Below, piece by piece: positions 51,542-61,015 of a stretch of 64,000 nt of DNA. Position 1 is the first letter of the stretch. Every line of letters begins with the position of its first letter. The translations under genes were made by a program, and so were the position numbers. The DNA comes from Klebsiella pneumoniae. GTDB taxonomy: Bacteria > Pseudomonadota > Gammaproteobacteria > Pseudomonadales > UBA5518. The notes under the pieces were generated by a model that saw only the letters and a program-made list of their open reading frames with translations, was not told the DNA's origin and did not search any database. Where the stretch lies: assembly GCA_945862145.1 (NCBI GenBank), contig CAMAXE010000018.1, positions 31,836-95,835 on the forward strand. The letters are read 5' to 3'.

Positions 51542-54500
51542 ATGACCGCCAGTGATGCCAACGGGTTGCCCGCCGGGCCCGATCGGCTCGAGCGCCGTCG
51601 CGCCCTCGTGCCCGCACATATCCACTACCCCGAGGAGTTGCCGGTCACGCAGGCACGCGAGCGGATCCTGGAGGCGCTCGCGGCGCACCAGGTGCTGATC
51701 CTCGCGGGCGATACCGGCTCGGGAAAGACCACGCAGCTGCCCAAGATCTGCCTCGAGCTCGGGCGCGGCATACACGGCATGATCGGCCACACCCAGCCAC
51801 GCCGCATCGCGGCACAGGCGGTGGCGGCACGGCTTGCCGAGGAGCTGGGCACCACGGGTGATGCGCGCGTCGCGGCACAGGTGCGCTTTCAGGACCGCTC
51901 CACCCCCGACACCCTGATCAAGCTGATGACCGACGGCATTCTGCTCGCCGAGATCCCGCGCGATCGCAAGCTGCGCCGTTACGACACCCTGATCATCGAC
52001 GAGGCCCACGAGCGCAGCCTGAATATCGACTTTCTGCTCGGTTACCTCACGCGGCTGTTGCCCGAGCGCCCGGACCTGAAGCTCGTCATCACCTCAGCTA
52101 CCATCGATGTCGAGCGCTTCTCGCAGCACTTTCGCGGCGCCCCGGTGATCGAGGTCTCCGGGCGTACCTACCCGGTCGATGTCTGGTACCGTCCGCCGCC
52201 CGAAGACGACGCCGATATCCCGCAGGCGATCGTGGGTGCGCTGCAGGAGCTGATCGCCCACGAGCGCGACACGCCGCATGCCGGACGCGGGGACGTGCTG
52301 GTGTTCCACGCCGGAGAGCGCGATATCCGCGAGACGGCGCTTGCGCTGCGGCATGCGCAGATTCCCAATCTCGAGGTGCTGCCGCTCTACTCGAGGCTGC
52401 CGCAGCCCGAGCAGGCGAAGGTGCTGCGCCCGGGTGCGCGCACGGGCCGCCGTGTGGTGCTCGCGACCAACGTGGCCGAAACCTCGCTCACGGTGCCCGG
52501 CATCCGCTATGTGATCGATCCGGGGCTCGCGCGTTTGAGCCGCTACAGCGTGCGCTCCAAGGTGCAGCGCCTGCCGATCGAGCCGATATCCCGCGCCAGC
52601 GCCGACCAGCGCAAGGGGCGTTGCGGGCGCCTGAGTGACGGCATCTGCGTGCGGCTCTTCGCGGAAGACGATTTCGCCAGCCGCCCGGCCTTCACGGATC
52701 CCGAGATCCGACGCACCAACCTGGCCTCGGTGGTGCTGCAGATGCAGGCGCTCGGCCTTGGCGAGGTCATGCGCTTCCCGTTCCTCGAGCCGCCGGACGA
52801 GCGGCAGGTGAACGACGGCATCCGCCTGCTCGAGGAACTCGGCGCCATTGACGGGCGCAAACTCACCGGCGTGGGGCGGCGGCTCGCGCGGCTGCCGGTA
52901 GATCCCCGCATCGGGCGCATGCTGCTCGCCGCCGCTGAGGCAGGCGCACTTGCTGAAATGCTGGTGATTGCGAGCCTTCTCAGCATCCAGGATCCGCGCG
53001 AGCGCCCGGCCGAAAAGCAACAGGCCGCCGACCAGAGTCACCGCCGATTCGCCTGCGAGACCTCCGATTTCATCGCCATGCTGAATCTCTGGCGCTATGG
53101 CGAGGAGCAGCGCCAGGCGCTCTCCGCAAGCGCGTGGCGGCGGCTCTGTCAGCGTGAGTTCCTCTCGTATCTGCGCATGCGTGAGTGGCGCGATATCCAC
53201 CTGCAGCTTCGGCTGCTAAGCCGCGAGCTCGGCTTGCGCGAGAACACCGAGCCTGCGACCGACGAGACGCTGCATCGCGCCATTCTCGCGGGCATGCTGA
53301 CGCACATCGGCACCCGCACCGAGGAGCGCGATTACGAGGGCGTTCGGGGGCGTCGCTTCGCGGTGCATCCGGGCTCCGCGCTGTTCCGCAAGCAGCCGAA
53401 GTGGCTGGTGTGCGCGGAGTTGGTCGAGACGACGCGTCTCTATGGGCGTCACGCGGCGGTGATCAAGCCCGAATGGGTGTTTCCCTGGGCCGATCCGCTG
53501 GTGAAGCGCGAGCATCATGAGCCGCACTGGGCCGCGCGCGCGGGCAAGGTGCTCGCCACCGAGCGGGTGCGGCTGCTGGGGCTCCTGGTGTCCGATGCAC
53601 GCAGCATCGATTACGCGAAAATCGATCCCGTGGAGGCGCGCAGGATCTTCATCCAGGCGGCGCTGGTCGAGGGTGATTACCGCAGCACGCAGCGTTTCTG
53701 GCAGCACAACCGGGCGCTGCTCGCCGAGATCGAGGAGCTCGAATCCCGCGGGCGCCGCCGGGACCTGCTGGTCGAAGACAAGGTGCTCTACGCTTTCTAC
53801 GACGAGCGCCTGCCGGCCGCGGTCTGCGACCACCCCTCGCTCGAGAAATGGCTGCGCGCTGAACTGCCGCGCCACCGCGAGGCTCTGTGCATGCCGCGCG
53901 AACTGCTGCTGCGCAACGCCGGCACCGAGCCCGGCATGGCGCAGTTCCCGGACGCTCTCGACTGGGAAGGCATGCGCGTCCCGCTGGTCTACCGCTATGA
54001 GCCAGGTCACGCGGCCGATGGGGTCACGGCGGTGCTGCCGCTCGCACTGCTCGAGCGTTTTCCGCGTCATCTGCCCGGGTGGCTGGTGCCGGGTTTGCTG
54101 CGCGACAAGATCATCGCGCTGTTCAAGGCCCTGCCCAAACAGCACCGCCGCCCGCTGGTGCCGGTGCCCGATACCGTGGATGCCGCGCTCGGACGCATAG
54201 CGCGCGCGGATCAGCCGCTCTGCGAGGTGTTGGGAGCGGTGCTGAAGGACCTGCGTGGGGTCGTGATTCCGCGTGAGGCGTGGGACGAGGCATCACTCGA
54301 TCCCTTCTATCGCATGAACCTGCGCCTGGTGGCCGCAAGCGGCGAGATCGTGGCGGAAGGACGCGATATCGACGCCATAAGGCGCGATTTTGTCGAGCGC
54401 TCGCGTGGCGAGGTGAAGCGCGCGGCACCCCAGCAACTGGGGCAGAGCGGCATCACGCGGTGGAGCTTCGGTGCGCTGCCCGACACCGTGCGGGTGAAGG

Positions 54501-55306
54501 GCGTGGGGCTTGATCTGCCCGGCTTTCCGGTGGTGCGTGACGCCGGTGATACCGTGCGTGTCGAAACACTCGCGGATGCCGTCGAAGCTGCGAGGGTTCA
54601 CCGGGCGGGCCTGCGCCGACTGCTGCTGATCGCCTGCACTCAGGAGGCAGCGTGGCTGCGCCGCAATCTGCTCCGTGATACGCGGAGCCTGCTAGTGCTC
54701 GGTTCGCGCTTCGGACGCGATGCGCTGATCGAGGACATCCTGCTTGCCGCGGTGGACGGCTGCTTGCCCGCGGACGCGCTCGGGGTACGTGATCCGGCCC
54801 GCTTTGCGTCGATCGAGGCCGAATGCAAGGCGACGCTGACGGGGTGCGCGCGGCAGATGGAGGCGCTGCTGGGCGAGGTGGCAAGCGCTTTCCAGTCCGT
54901 GCTGGCGCGCCGCGAGGCATTGCAGAAGCCCGGCTTCGAGGACGCCCGCACCGACATCGAGGCGCAACTCGCGCGACTCGTACGCCCCGATTTCCTGGTG
55001 CGCGTGCCGCCACGCTGGCGCGAGCGCATCCCGGTCTATCTGCGGGCGATCGATGCGCGCATCGAGAAACTCGGCGGGCGTCTCGTCAAGGACCGCGACT
55101 GTGTGCGCGAGCTTGCCGTCCTGCAGGAGCGGCTCGACAGCTGGCGCACGCGCAACCCCACGGCAGATCCGGACGCGGACGTGGTGGCGGAATACCGCTG
55201 GATGATCGAGGAGTACCGCATTTCGCTGTTCGCCCAGCAGCTCGGCACCGTGGGGCCGGTCTCGCGCAAGCGGCTCGACAAGCTCTGGGAAGAACTGCCG
55301 CGCTGA
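51542..55306 (+). CDS. hrpA: ATP-dependent RNA helicase HrpA (DEAH-box)
   Basis: A 1254-residue DEAH helicase. Walker A GDTGSGKTT (56-64), DEAH at 153-156, HERSLN, SAT (TSATID), the second RecA domain with NVAETSLTVPGI, and RKGRCGR motif VI (DQRKGRCGRLSDG) are in order. An HA2/OB-fold and a long C-terminal HrpA-specific domain (DUF3418) follow. It rescues stalled ribosomes and processes mRNA. It starts 5 bases after the ligase remnant's stop. Confidence 0.95.
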   Translation: MTASDANGLPAGPDRLERRRALVPAHIHYPEELPVTQARERILEALAAHQVLILAGDTGSGKTTQLPKICLELGRGIHGMIGHTQPRRIAAQAVAARLAEELGTTGDARVAAQVRFQDRSTPDTLIKLMTDGILLAEIPRDRKLRRYDTLIIDEAHERSLNIDFLLGYLTRLLPERPDLKLVITSATIDVERFSQHFRGAPVIEVSGRTYPVDVWYRPPPEDDADIPQAIVGALQELIAHERDTPHAGRGDVLVFHAGERDIRETALALRHAQIPNLEVLPLYSRLPQPEQAKVLRPGARTGRRVVLATNVAETSLTVPGIRYVIDPGLARLSRYSVRSKVQRLPIEPISRASADQRKGRCGRLSDGICVRLFAEDDFASRPAFTDPEIRRTNLASVVLQMQALGLGEVMRFPFLEPPDERQVNDGIRLLEELGAIDGRKLTGVGRRLARLPVDPRIGRMLLAAAEAGALAEMLVIASLLSIQDPRERPAEKQQAADQSHRRFACETSDFIAMLNLWRYGEEQRQALSASAWRRLCQREFLSYLRMREWRDIHLQLRLLSRELGLRENTEPATDETLHRAILAGMLTHIGTRTEERDYEGVRGRRFAVHPGSALFRKQPKWLVCAELVETTRLYGRHAAVIKPEWVFPWADPLVKREHHEPHWAARAGKVLATERVRLLGLLVSDARSIDYAKIDPVEARRIFIQAALVEGDYRSTQRFWQHNRALLAEIEELESRGRRRDLLVEDKVLYAFYDERLPAAVCDHPSLEKWLRAELPRHREALCMPRELLLRNAGTEPGMAQFPDALDWEGMRVPLVYRYEPGHAADGVTAVLPLALLERFPRHLPGWLVPGLLRDKIIALFKALPKQHRRPLVPVPDTVDAALGRIARADQPLCEVLGAVLKDLRGVVIPREAWDEASLDPFYRMNLRLVAASGEIVAEGRDIDAIRRDFVERSRGEVKRAAPQQLGQSGITRWSFGALPDTVRVKGVGLDLPGFPVVRDAGDTVRVETLADAVEAARVHRAGLRRLLLIACTQEAAWLRRNLLRDTRSLLVLGSRFGRDALIEDILLAAVDGCLPADALGVRDPARFASIEAECKATLTGCARQMEALLGEVASAFQSVLARREALQKPGFEDARTDIEAQLARLVRPDFLVRVPPRWRERIPVYLRAIDARIEKLGGRLVKDRDCVRELAVLQERLDSWRTRNPTADPDADVVAEYRWMIEEYRISLFAQQLGTVGPVSRKRLDKLWEELPR

Positions 55307-55318
55307 TCGTCTCAGCGC
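55300..55318. terminator. Inverted repeat over convergent stops of hrpA and the zinc-finger gene
   Basis: GCGCTGA (55300-55306) and TCAGCGC (55312-55318) form a 7-base-pair stem with a 5-base loop. Both halves contain the TGA stop of the respective convergent gene. There is no T-run, so termination activity is uncertain. Confidence 0.35.
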
Positions 55319-55578
55319 AGCTGGCTGTCCTTGCTGCCACGACGGTTATAGCCCGCAAAGGTGGCCTGTTCGTGGTCTTCTTCCTGCTGGCAGGCAAGGC
55401 ACAGGCGAGCGCCCGGCACGGCGGCGCGGCGCGCCTCGGGGATGGCGTTGCCGCACTCGGCACAGTCGCTGCGTCCCGGTCCCTGTGGCAGCCGGCTACG
55501 GGCGCGGAGCACGGCGTCCTCCACGCTGGCGTCGATCTGATCCTGTACCGCGCCATCGCGCGCCCATCCACCTGCCAT
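55312..55578 (-). CDS. DksA/TraR-family C4 zinc-finger protein (YbiI-like)
   Basis: An 88-residue protein with the C4 zinc finger CAECGNAIPEARRAAVPGAR-LCLACQ, the DksA/TraR signature, and a short N-terminal helix. Short members like this (YbiI-type) lack the coiled coil tip needed for RNA-polymerase control by DksA proper, so function is unclear. Its stop lies within a stem shared with hrpA. Confidence 0.88.
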   Translation of the reverse strand: MAGGWARDGAVQDQIDASVEDAVLRARSRLPQGPGRSDCAECGNAIPEARRAAVPGARLCLACQQEEDHEQATFAGYNRRGSKDSQLR

Positions 55579-55758
55579 CGAAGTCTCCGTGCTGGCCTAG
55601 ACGCCCTCGTTGCTCAGCGCTGCCGCGCAACCCCTGAGGCTCCGATCGGGCTCGCGGGGATTTCACCGGCAGTACTCAAGAAAACACCTCCGGTGCGGTG
55701 GGCAGCATCTACAATCCGTGGCTCGCGTGTCCAGTGGCGCTACGAGGCCCTCTAGCCA

Positions 55759-56667
55759 ATGTCCGATGCGGTGTTGCAAGAATCCCTCATGGTGTCGGTC
55801 AGCAGTTCCGTGCAGCTGCACGTGCGACACCTCTACAGCGGGAGCAGTGGCGTCGCGCCGCCCGTCCTGTTGCTGCACGGCGCGGCCGAGGACGGTCATA
55901 TCTTCTACTCGCATTCCGGTCGCGGCCTGGGCTGCTGGCTGGCGCGGAACGGCTACGAGGTGTTCGTCCCGGATCTGCGAGGCAAGGGCAAGAGCTGGCC
56001 TGCTATCGACCAGAAAAGCACCTTCGGCTTCCATGAGCTCGCCGCCGCCGACATTCCCGCGCTCGCGGCCACGGTAAGCCGGATGTCCGGAGGCCAGGCC
56101 CAGACCTGGATCACGCATTCGATGGGCGGTGTGCTGGCGGTAGCGGCGATCCTGCGTGCCGGTCCGCAGGGGCTGGATGTGCGGCAGTTGGTGCATTTCG
56201 CGGCGCGCCGGCAGGTCCGGGCGCCCGGATGGCGGCGGCGCGTCTCCATCGATTTTCTCTGGAACCGGATCGGGCGGCTGGCCGTGGCTTTCGAGGGCTA
56301 TCTGCCGGCACCCAAGCTGGGCTTGGGGACTGCGCGGGAATCGGCACGCTGCTTCCAGGACGGCCTTGCCTGGTCGCGCAGCGAGCAATGGGTCGACACC
56401 GATGACGGCTTTGATTTTGGCGCGGCGCTGCAACAGCGCAGCTGGCTGCGCAGCCTGTACTTTGCCGCTGCCGCCGACCGCGCCTTCGGTGCCCCCGAGG
56501 ATGTGCGCGATTTCATGCACGAACTGGGAACTCACGACGGACGGCTGATGGTTTTGGGGCGCGCCGAGGGGAACCTGCAGGACTACACCCATACCGGCAT
56601 GCTGCTCCACCCGGATGCCGAGCAGGATCACTTTCCCCAGTTGCTTGCCTGGCTGCGCGAGCAGTAG
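55759..56667 (+). CDS. Alpha/beta-hydrolase
   Basis: A 302-residue alpha/beta-hydrolase. PPVLLLHGAAEDGHIFY gives the oxyanion strand; the nucleophile is S121 in THSMGGVLA, and His in the QDHFPQLLAWL end with Asp in the strand before completes a triad. The frame before ATG 55759 is not conserved. Members hydrolyse esters, lactones or lipids; here the substrate is unknown. The mlaA gene follows after 85 bases. Confidence 0.85.
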   Translation: MSDAVLQESLMVSVSSSVQLHVRHLYSGSSGVAPPVLLLHGAAEDGHIFYSHSGRGLGCWLARNGYEVFVPDLRGKGKSWPAIDQKSTFGFHELAAADIPALAATVSRMSGGQAQTWITHSMGGVLAVAAILRAGPQGLDVRQLVHFAARRQVRAPGWRRRVSIDFLWNRIGRLAVAFEGYLPAPKLGLGTARESARCFQDGLAWSRSEQWVDTDDGFDFGAALQQRSWLRSLYFAAAADRAFGAPEDVRDFMHELGTHDGRLMVLGRAEGNLQDYTHTGMLLHPDAEQDHFPQLLAWLREQ

Positions 56668-56752
56668 GGGCGGCGCGGGTCGTACATCGGGTGAGGGGCC
56701 GGCAGGCTGTGCTAGTCTCTACCTCCTTTTTCTGGTGCTGTTGGAGCGGGTG

Positions 56753-57466
56753 ATGCGCGCGTTCAGATCCCTGATGACTCTTGGTGCCCTGTGTGGCGTA
56801 CTGCTCCCCGGCGTGGTCGATGCTGCGGAGGCTGTCCGCGATCCGTGGGAAGGCCTTAATCGCAAGACCTTCGTCTTCAATGAATTCCTCGACGGCTACT
56901 TCCTGAAACCTGCTGCCAAGGGCTACCAGGCGATAACCCCGGAACCCATTGATACGGGTGTCACCAATTTTTTTGCCAATCTGCGCGAAGTGCCGTCGTT
57001 CATCAACCATGCGGCGCAGGCCAGGCCCCACGATGCTGCAGAGGATGCCGGGCGCTTCATTGTGAACACCACGCTCGGTCTTTTCGGCATTTTCGATGTC
57101 GCCAGCAAACTCGGCATCGAACAGAAAGAAACGGATTTCGGACTGACGCTCGGTCGTTGGGGTGTGGGTTCCGGGCCGTATTTGATGTTGCCTTTCCTCG
57201 GCCCGAGCAGCGTCCGGGATGCCGTGGGGCAGGCGGTGGACGTGTATGACTACCCGCTGACGTACCTTAGCGCCGAGGTCGAAATACCCTTGCGTGCGCT
57301 GGATATCGTGGATTCACGCGCCGGCTTGCTGGAAGCCGAGGAGCTCATCACCGGTGACCGTTACACATTCCTGCGCAACCTCTACATGCAGCGCCGCCAG
57401 TTCCTGCAGGGCGGCAAGGTGGCCGAGCCCAGCTTCGATGACGAATTCGAGGACGAGGAGTTCTGA
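56753..57466 (+). CDS. mlaA: MlaA (VacJ) outer-membrane phospholipid-transport protein
   Basis: A 237-residue MlaA/VacJ family protein. DPWEGLNRKTFVFNEFLDGY and the FANLREVPSFINH helix, FGLTLGRWGVGSGPYLMLPF, and LPFLGPSSVRDA are the family core. It removes phospholipids from the outer leaflet of the outer membrane. A signal peptide is present (to about VVDAAEA), but the Cys lipobox of E. coli MlaA is absent, so this one seems not to be a lipoprotein. ATG 56753 follows GGAGCGG. Confidence 0.92.
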   Translation: MRAFRSLMTLGALCGVLLPGVVDAAEAVRDPWEGLNRKTFVFNEFLDGYFLKPAAKGYQAITPEPIDTGVTNFFANLREVPSFINHAAQARPHDAAEDAGRFIVNTTLGLFGIFDVASKLGIEQKETDFGLTLGRWGVGSGPYLMLPFLGPSSVRDAVGQAVDVYDYPLTYLSAEVEIPLRALDIVDSRAGLLEAEELITGDRYTFLRNLYMQRRQFLQGGKVAEPSFDDEFEDEEF

Positions 57467-57468
57467 GG

Positions 57469-57504
57469 CCGCCTGATTGCAGGCACGGTCGGGTCGTCAG
57501 GCGG
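57469..57504. terminator. Inverted repeat between convergent mlaA and dusA
   Basis: CCGCCTGA (57469-57476) pairs with TCAGGCGG (57497-57504) over a 20-base loop. The right half includes the dusA stop codon. No T-run follows on either strand. Confidence 0.3.
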
Positions 57505-58471
57505 AAACGAGCTCGGCGGCGTCGCGCAGCACGTTGCAGCCGGCGTCGCGTTTGTAGGCATTTTCCGCTATGTACCGCCGGTACAACCTGCCGCCCGGGG
57601 TGCCGTGGAACAACCCCAGCAGGTGTCGGCTCATCGCGTTCAGGCGTACGCCTGCCGCTAGTTGCCGCTCCACATATGGCATGAAGGATTCCAGCACCTC
57701 GTGCCTCGACGGCACCGGGTGATCGTCACCGAAGAGCCCCTGATCCACGCCCGCCAGTAGCCAGGGTTCGTGATAGGCCGTGCGACCGAGCATGACGCCA
57801 TCGACCTGCGAGAGGTGTTCCTTGCACTGTACTAGCGTCGACATACCCCCGTTGATCACGATGGGCAGTTGCGGGAAATCGGCCTTCAGCCGGTAGACGG
57901 TGGGGTAGACCAGGGGCGGGATGTCGCGATTTTCCTTGGGGCTCAGTCCCTGCAGGATCGCCTTGCGCGCGTGCACCACCAGCGCGTCGATGCCAGCGTC
58001 CCGGATCTGTCGCACGAATTCATGCAGTTCCTCGTAGGAATCGCGGTCGTCGATGCCGATGCGGCACTTTACCGTGACCGGTACCGACACCGCCGAGCGC
58101 ATGGCCACCACGCAGCGGGCGACCAGTGCCGGCTCGCCCATCAGGCAGGCACCGAAGCGTCCCGACTGCACGCGATCGGAGGGGCAGCCGCAGTTCAGGT
58201 TGATCTCGTCGTAGCCGTACTGCTCACCGATCTGCGCGCTTTCGGCAAGTTCGCGCGGGTCTGAGCCGCCAAGCTGCAGGGCTACGGGGTGCTCGAATCC
58301 ATCGAAACCGAGCAGCCGTTCGCGGTCGCCGTGCACGATGGCCGCGCTGGTGACCATCTCGGTGTAAAGCCGTGCGTGGCGCGAGATCAGGCGTAGGAAG
58401 AACCGACAGTGCCGGTCGGTCCAATCCATCATCGGCGCTACACAAAACCGCCACGGCCTGAAAGTATCCAA
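57497..58471 (-). CDS. dusA: tRNA-dihydrouridine(20/20a) synthase
   Basis: A 324-residue FMN enzyme that reduces U20/U20a of tRNA to dihydrouridine. The start FCVAPMMDWTDRHCRFFLRL matches DusA. The catalytic Cys lies in INLNCGCPSDRVQ; RIGIDDRDSYE and INGGMSTL and HGTPGGRLYRRY, unique to DusA, follow. Length is as expected. Confidence 0.95.
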   Translation of the reverse strand: MDTFRPWRFCVAPMMDWTDRHCRFFLRLISRHARLYTEMVTSAAIVHGDRERLLGFDGFEHPVALQLGGSDPRELAESAQIGEQYGYDEINLNCGCPSDRVQSGRFGACLMGEPALVARCVVAMRSAVSVPVTVKCRIGIDDRDSYEELHEFVRQIRDAGIDALVVHARKAILQGLSPKENRDIPPLVYPTVYRLKADFPQLPIVINGGMSTLVQCKEHLSQVDGVMLGRTAYHEPWLLAGVDQGLFGDDHPVPSRHEVLESFMPYVERQLAAGVRLNAMSRHLLGLFHGTPGGRLYRRYIAENAYKRDAGCNVLRDAAELVSA

Positions 58472-58707
58472 AACCCTGCTCCTGATTGCGTCTTGCTCGC
58501 CTGAATACCGGCGAAGCCTTACCCAGCTCCTTGCTCAGTTTAAGCTTTCGGGTGGACTCCGACCGCGGCGGTGGCACATAAAGTCGCTCGCCGCTCCGTG
58601 TGCCACGTGCGACATCGCGCAGCAGCTTCGCCATGGGCTCTACTTGCCAGGGGCTGCGCCTTGAGCATGTTGGCGCACGGCGATCGAGCGGTGAACGCAA
58701 CGGCTCC

Positions 58708-59470
58708 TCACCCCGGCGACGGGTCACGATAGCGGACTACCGCATCGCCGAGTTTCTCCTTGAGTTCGCCGAGCCATGGCTCGTAGTGGCGCCATTGCTC
58801 CAGTCCTTCGCGATAGATCGGCTGACGAACCTGCTCGGAACTGGCCGTGCGGACGCTGCGCACGTTCTGGTGATAATCGAGGCACGCAGCCTCGAATGGC
58901 AACTCGAGGAAGATCGGTTTGGCCGTCTTGCGGTACACGCGCGTGTCGTCAAGGTACTTCCGACCCAGAGCCTGCACGTGTTCTTGCTCCAAATTGGCCA
59001 GGCAGGCGGGATATCGTGGATTCGCGAAGTCCGGGTCGTAGCCCTGCAGGGTGAGTGCAATGCGCGGAATGCCCGCCAGCTCCTGCGTACCTTCGATCGC
59101 GGAGTGCGAGGCGAGGATCTGCTCGAGCAGCGTCGAACCGGCACGCGGCAGACCGAGGATGAAGATCGGATCGGCATCCGGTGCACCCCATCCCCGCCGC
59201 GCCGCCAGGAGTTCGCCGGTGCAGTGTGCCTTCGGCGCGGCGTCCCAGCGTCTTCAGCGAATGCGCGATCGACAATTGGAGGTCGGCGGCGTGCTGTGAT
59301 CGCGGCGGGGTGTCCTTCAGCGCATCCTGAAAGCCCCGGATCGCCGCCTCGTGTTCCCCGAGGCCGACCGTGGCTGTTGCGTGGAGCGTACGGTATTCGA
59401 CGTTCTCCGGGTCCAGCGCCATCAACCGGTCGAGTTCGGCGATCTCCCGAGGTCTGCGTTGCACCAGAAC
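58708..59470 (-). pseudogene. TPR-sulfotransferase, degraded
   Basis: Pieces of one TPR-sulfotransferase gene are visible in order. A TPR segment (LDPENVEYRTLHATATVGLG, then LQLSIAHSLKTLGRR) is in one frame. After about 59235, in another frame, come CTGELLAARRGWGAPDADPI, FILGLPRAGSTLLEQILASH (the PAPS-binding loop), GTQELAGIPRIA and YLDDTRVYRKT. The last is joined in frame to LPFEAACLDYHQN and QVRQPIYREGLEQWRHYEPW. The ~100 residues that normally lie between RKT and LPFE, holding the 3'-phosphate loop, are deleted. At least two deletions and one frameshift make it nonfunctional. Confidence 0.75.
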
Positions 59471-59776
59471 CGGGTATTACCCCAGCGGTAGAAAGACGAC
59501 TTTCACGGTCGAGGCTGGCAGCTGCGAGGTCCGCTTTCGGCCGAACTGTCCTGGTCGGCTCCCGACTCTTTCGATACCTCTGCTTCAGTGTCGCGCATTC
59601 ACCGTATCGGCTGACGATCCAGCAACCGACTCGGGCACCGTCCTACCATGGACCGGGCCGGTTTCGCGCAAGGAGACCACTTGGTTGGGTTACCACTGAT
59701 TTCACGCTGTTTCCCCCAACGCCATATGTCGAATGCAGACAAACGGCCAAGCTATCAAGGCACCCTGCCTGTGCCC
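59471..59776. other. Gene-free stretch beyond the sulfotransferase remnant
   Basis: About 306 bases without a gene or recognisable remnant. GGTCCGCTTTCG at 59528-59539 recurs at 60736-60747 and, with one change, at 60667-60678. This suggests that the region has a common mobile or repeated origin, but no element boundaries can be set. Confidence 0.5.
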
Positions 59777-60451
59777 CTAGAAGGCCCAGCTCACCGCCGC
59801 GACCAGCTGCCCGTCGCCGCTTTCGCCTAAGGCATCGGCATTATTCGTGTCGTACCAGTGCAGGTCTGCACTGACGGACGAGGTGAAGGCATAGGTGATG
59901 CCGGCCTGCCACCATTCGTAGTCGTACAAGCCACGCTGATCCTGCATGCCGCCACCGATGTCGGCCGAGAGCTTCGAGGTCAGGGCGTAAGCTATATTGG
60001 CGTTGGCCCAAACGGCTTCGTCGGCTGCGCCTTCGTAGTCGGGCGAGCCGCCAACCAGAGCGACGACGGTAACAGGGCCGATCGAGCGGGTGCCTTGGGC
60101 GTAGAACTCCCAGTGGTCGATGTCTCCCGAGCCGCCGAAATAGCTGATCCGTTTTGCGTTCAGGTCCCAGTCCCAGCCGGCGGCAGTGGGTTGATAGCCG
60201 ACGTAGAGATCAACCTCATAGTCGCTGTCGCCAACGGCGGCGGTGTTGGCGGCGGTTCCTGCGTAGAGCGAGCCGCGGGTGTATTCCAGACTGCCGATGC
60301 CCTCGATGTCGTCCTGACCCTGCGTCGTGCCGCGCCGCACGGAGTCTGAGGTGAGCCCCAGACTGCCGGACCAGGGTGAGGCCGTCTGGCCTGCGGCCGC
60401 ACTGGCCACAAGCCAGGCGCACGCGCCTGCCGCCATCATCCTCAAGCGCAT
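59777..60451 (-). CDS. TorF-family putative porin
   Basis: A 224-residue outer-membrane beta-barrel of the TorF/Gcw_chp group: a signal peptide (to about AAAGQT), SWSGSLGLTSDSVRRGTTQG-like start (SPWSGSLGLTSDSVRRG), alternate aromatic strands (YAGTAANTA; VDLYVGYQP), and a terminal WAF aromatic. Members are often near TonB receptors or two-component systems; solute unknown. It is intact within an otherwise decayed area. Confidence 0.85.
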   Translation of the reverse strand: MRLRMMAAGACAWLVASAAAGQTASPWSGSLGLTSDSVRRGTTQGQDDIEGIGSLEYTRGSLYAGTAANTAAVGDSDYEVDLYVGYQPTAAGWDWDLNAKRISYFGGSGDIDHWEFYAQGTRSIGPVTVVALVGGSPDYEGAADEAVWANANIAYALTSKLSADIGGGMQDQRGLYDYEWWQAGITYAFTSSVSADLHWYDTNNADALGESGDGQLVAAVSWAF

Positions 60452-60545
60452 CTCCAGCCCCCCAGCGGTGAAACCTAAGCCCCGATCGCCAGCCCGGCGA
60501 AACGGCTTGAAGCTTCACCATACTCGGAAGGCAGTCGCGCCACCA

Positions 60546-60577
60546 GTTTCGTTGCCGGGTCGTTTCGCTGCCGGGTC
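60546..60577. repeat. Short 16-bp tandem duplication
   Basis: GTTTCGTTGCCGGGTC (60546-60561) is followed directly by GTTTCGCTGCCGGGTC (60562-60577), a tandem copy with one difference. It lies upstream of the TorF gene in noncoding DNA. Confidence 0.85.
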
Positions 60578-60747
60578 GACAGCGTGGTGCCGTCATTCAG
60601 CGAACCGGCGGTGCCGTTTCGCGGAATGGGCCAAAGGGGAAGGTCGGCTTTCGGCTCTGTGGCTAAGGTCCGCTCTCGCCTGAGCCTTCTTCATCATGGC
60701 GCAGTTTCTCAAGACGAAATGACCCCCTCTGCTACGGTCCGCTTTCG

Positions 60748-60967
60748 ACTTTTATGCGTATTTCGAGCGCTGGGAACTCGATGTGCCCAGCAGTTCCGTA
60801 ACGCATCACGTGGATGCGGCGCTGATCCCCGCACAGAGCGGCAAGCATTACGCGCAGCAGGTGATGCTGAAGGGCGTACCCTCACCTTTACCAACCGCGA
60901 AGCGCGCGCGGACGGCGATTACGTGCGACGCAAGATCTGGGAGCGGGTGAGCAGTGCCTCGCCCTGA
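60748..60967 (+). pseudogene. Lipocalin-like-domain protein, C-terminal remnant with frameshift
   Basis: From 60748 the plus strand encodes DFYAYFERWELDVPSSSVTH and HVDAALIPAQSGKHYAQQVM, like the end of Lipocalin_5-type proteins (YxGTYxVDExxxTVTHHV...). After a one-base shift near 60880 the frame continues RTLTFTNREARADGDYVRRK-IWERVSSASP-stop. The start of the gene is missing and the frame broken, so no product is expected. Family assignment is by eye only. Confidence 0.45.
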
Positions 60968-61015
60968 GTGCCGATCAATCGGGTGGGTCGCGAGCCTCTG
61001 GTGATGATCACGAAA

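Noticed and set aside
58224..58727. Minus-strand frame upstream of dusA as a separate gene
   Set aside because: Most of it overlaps dusA in another frame; the part outside (58472-58727) is basic and shows no domain or ribosome site.
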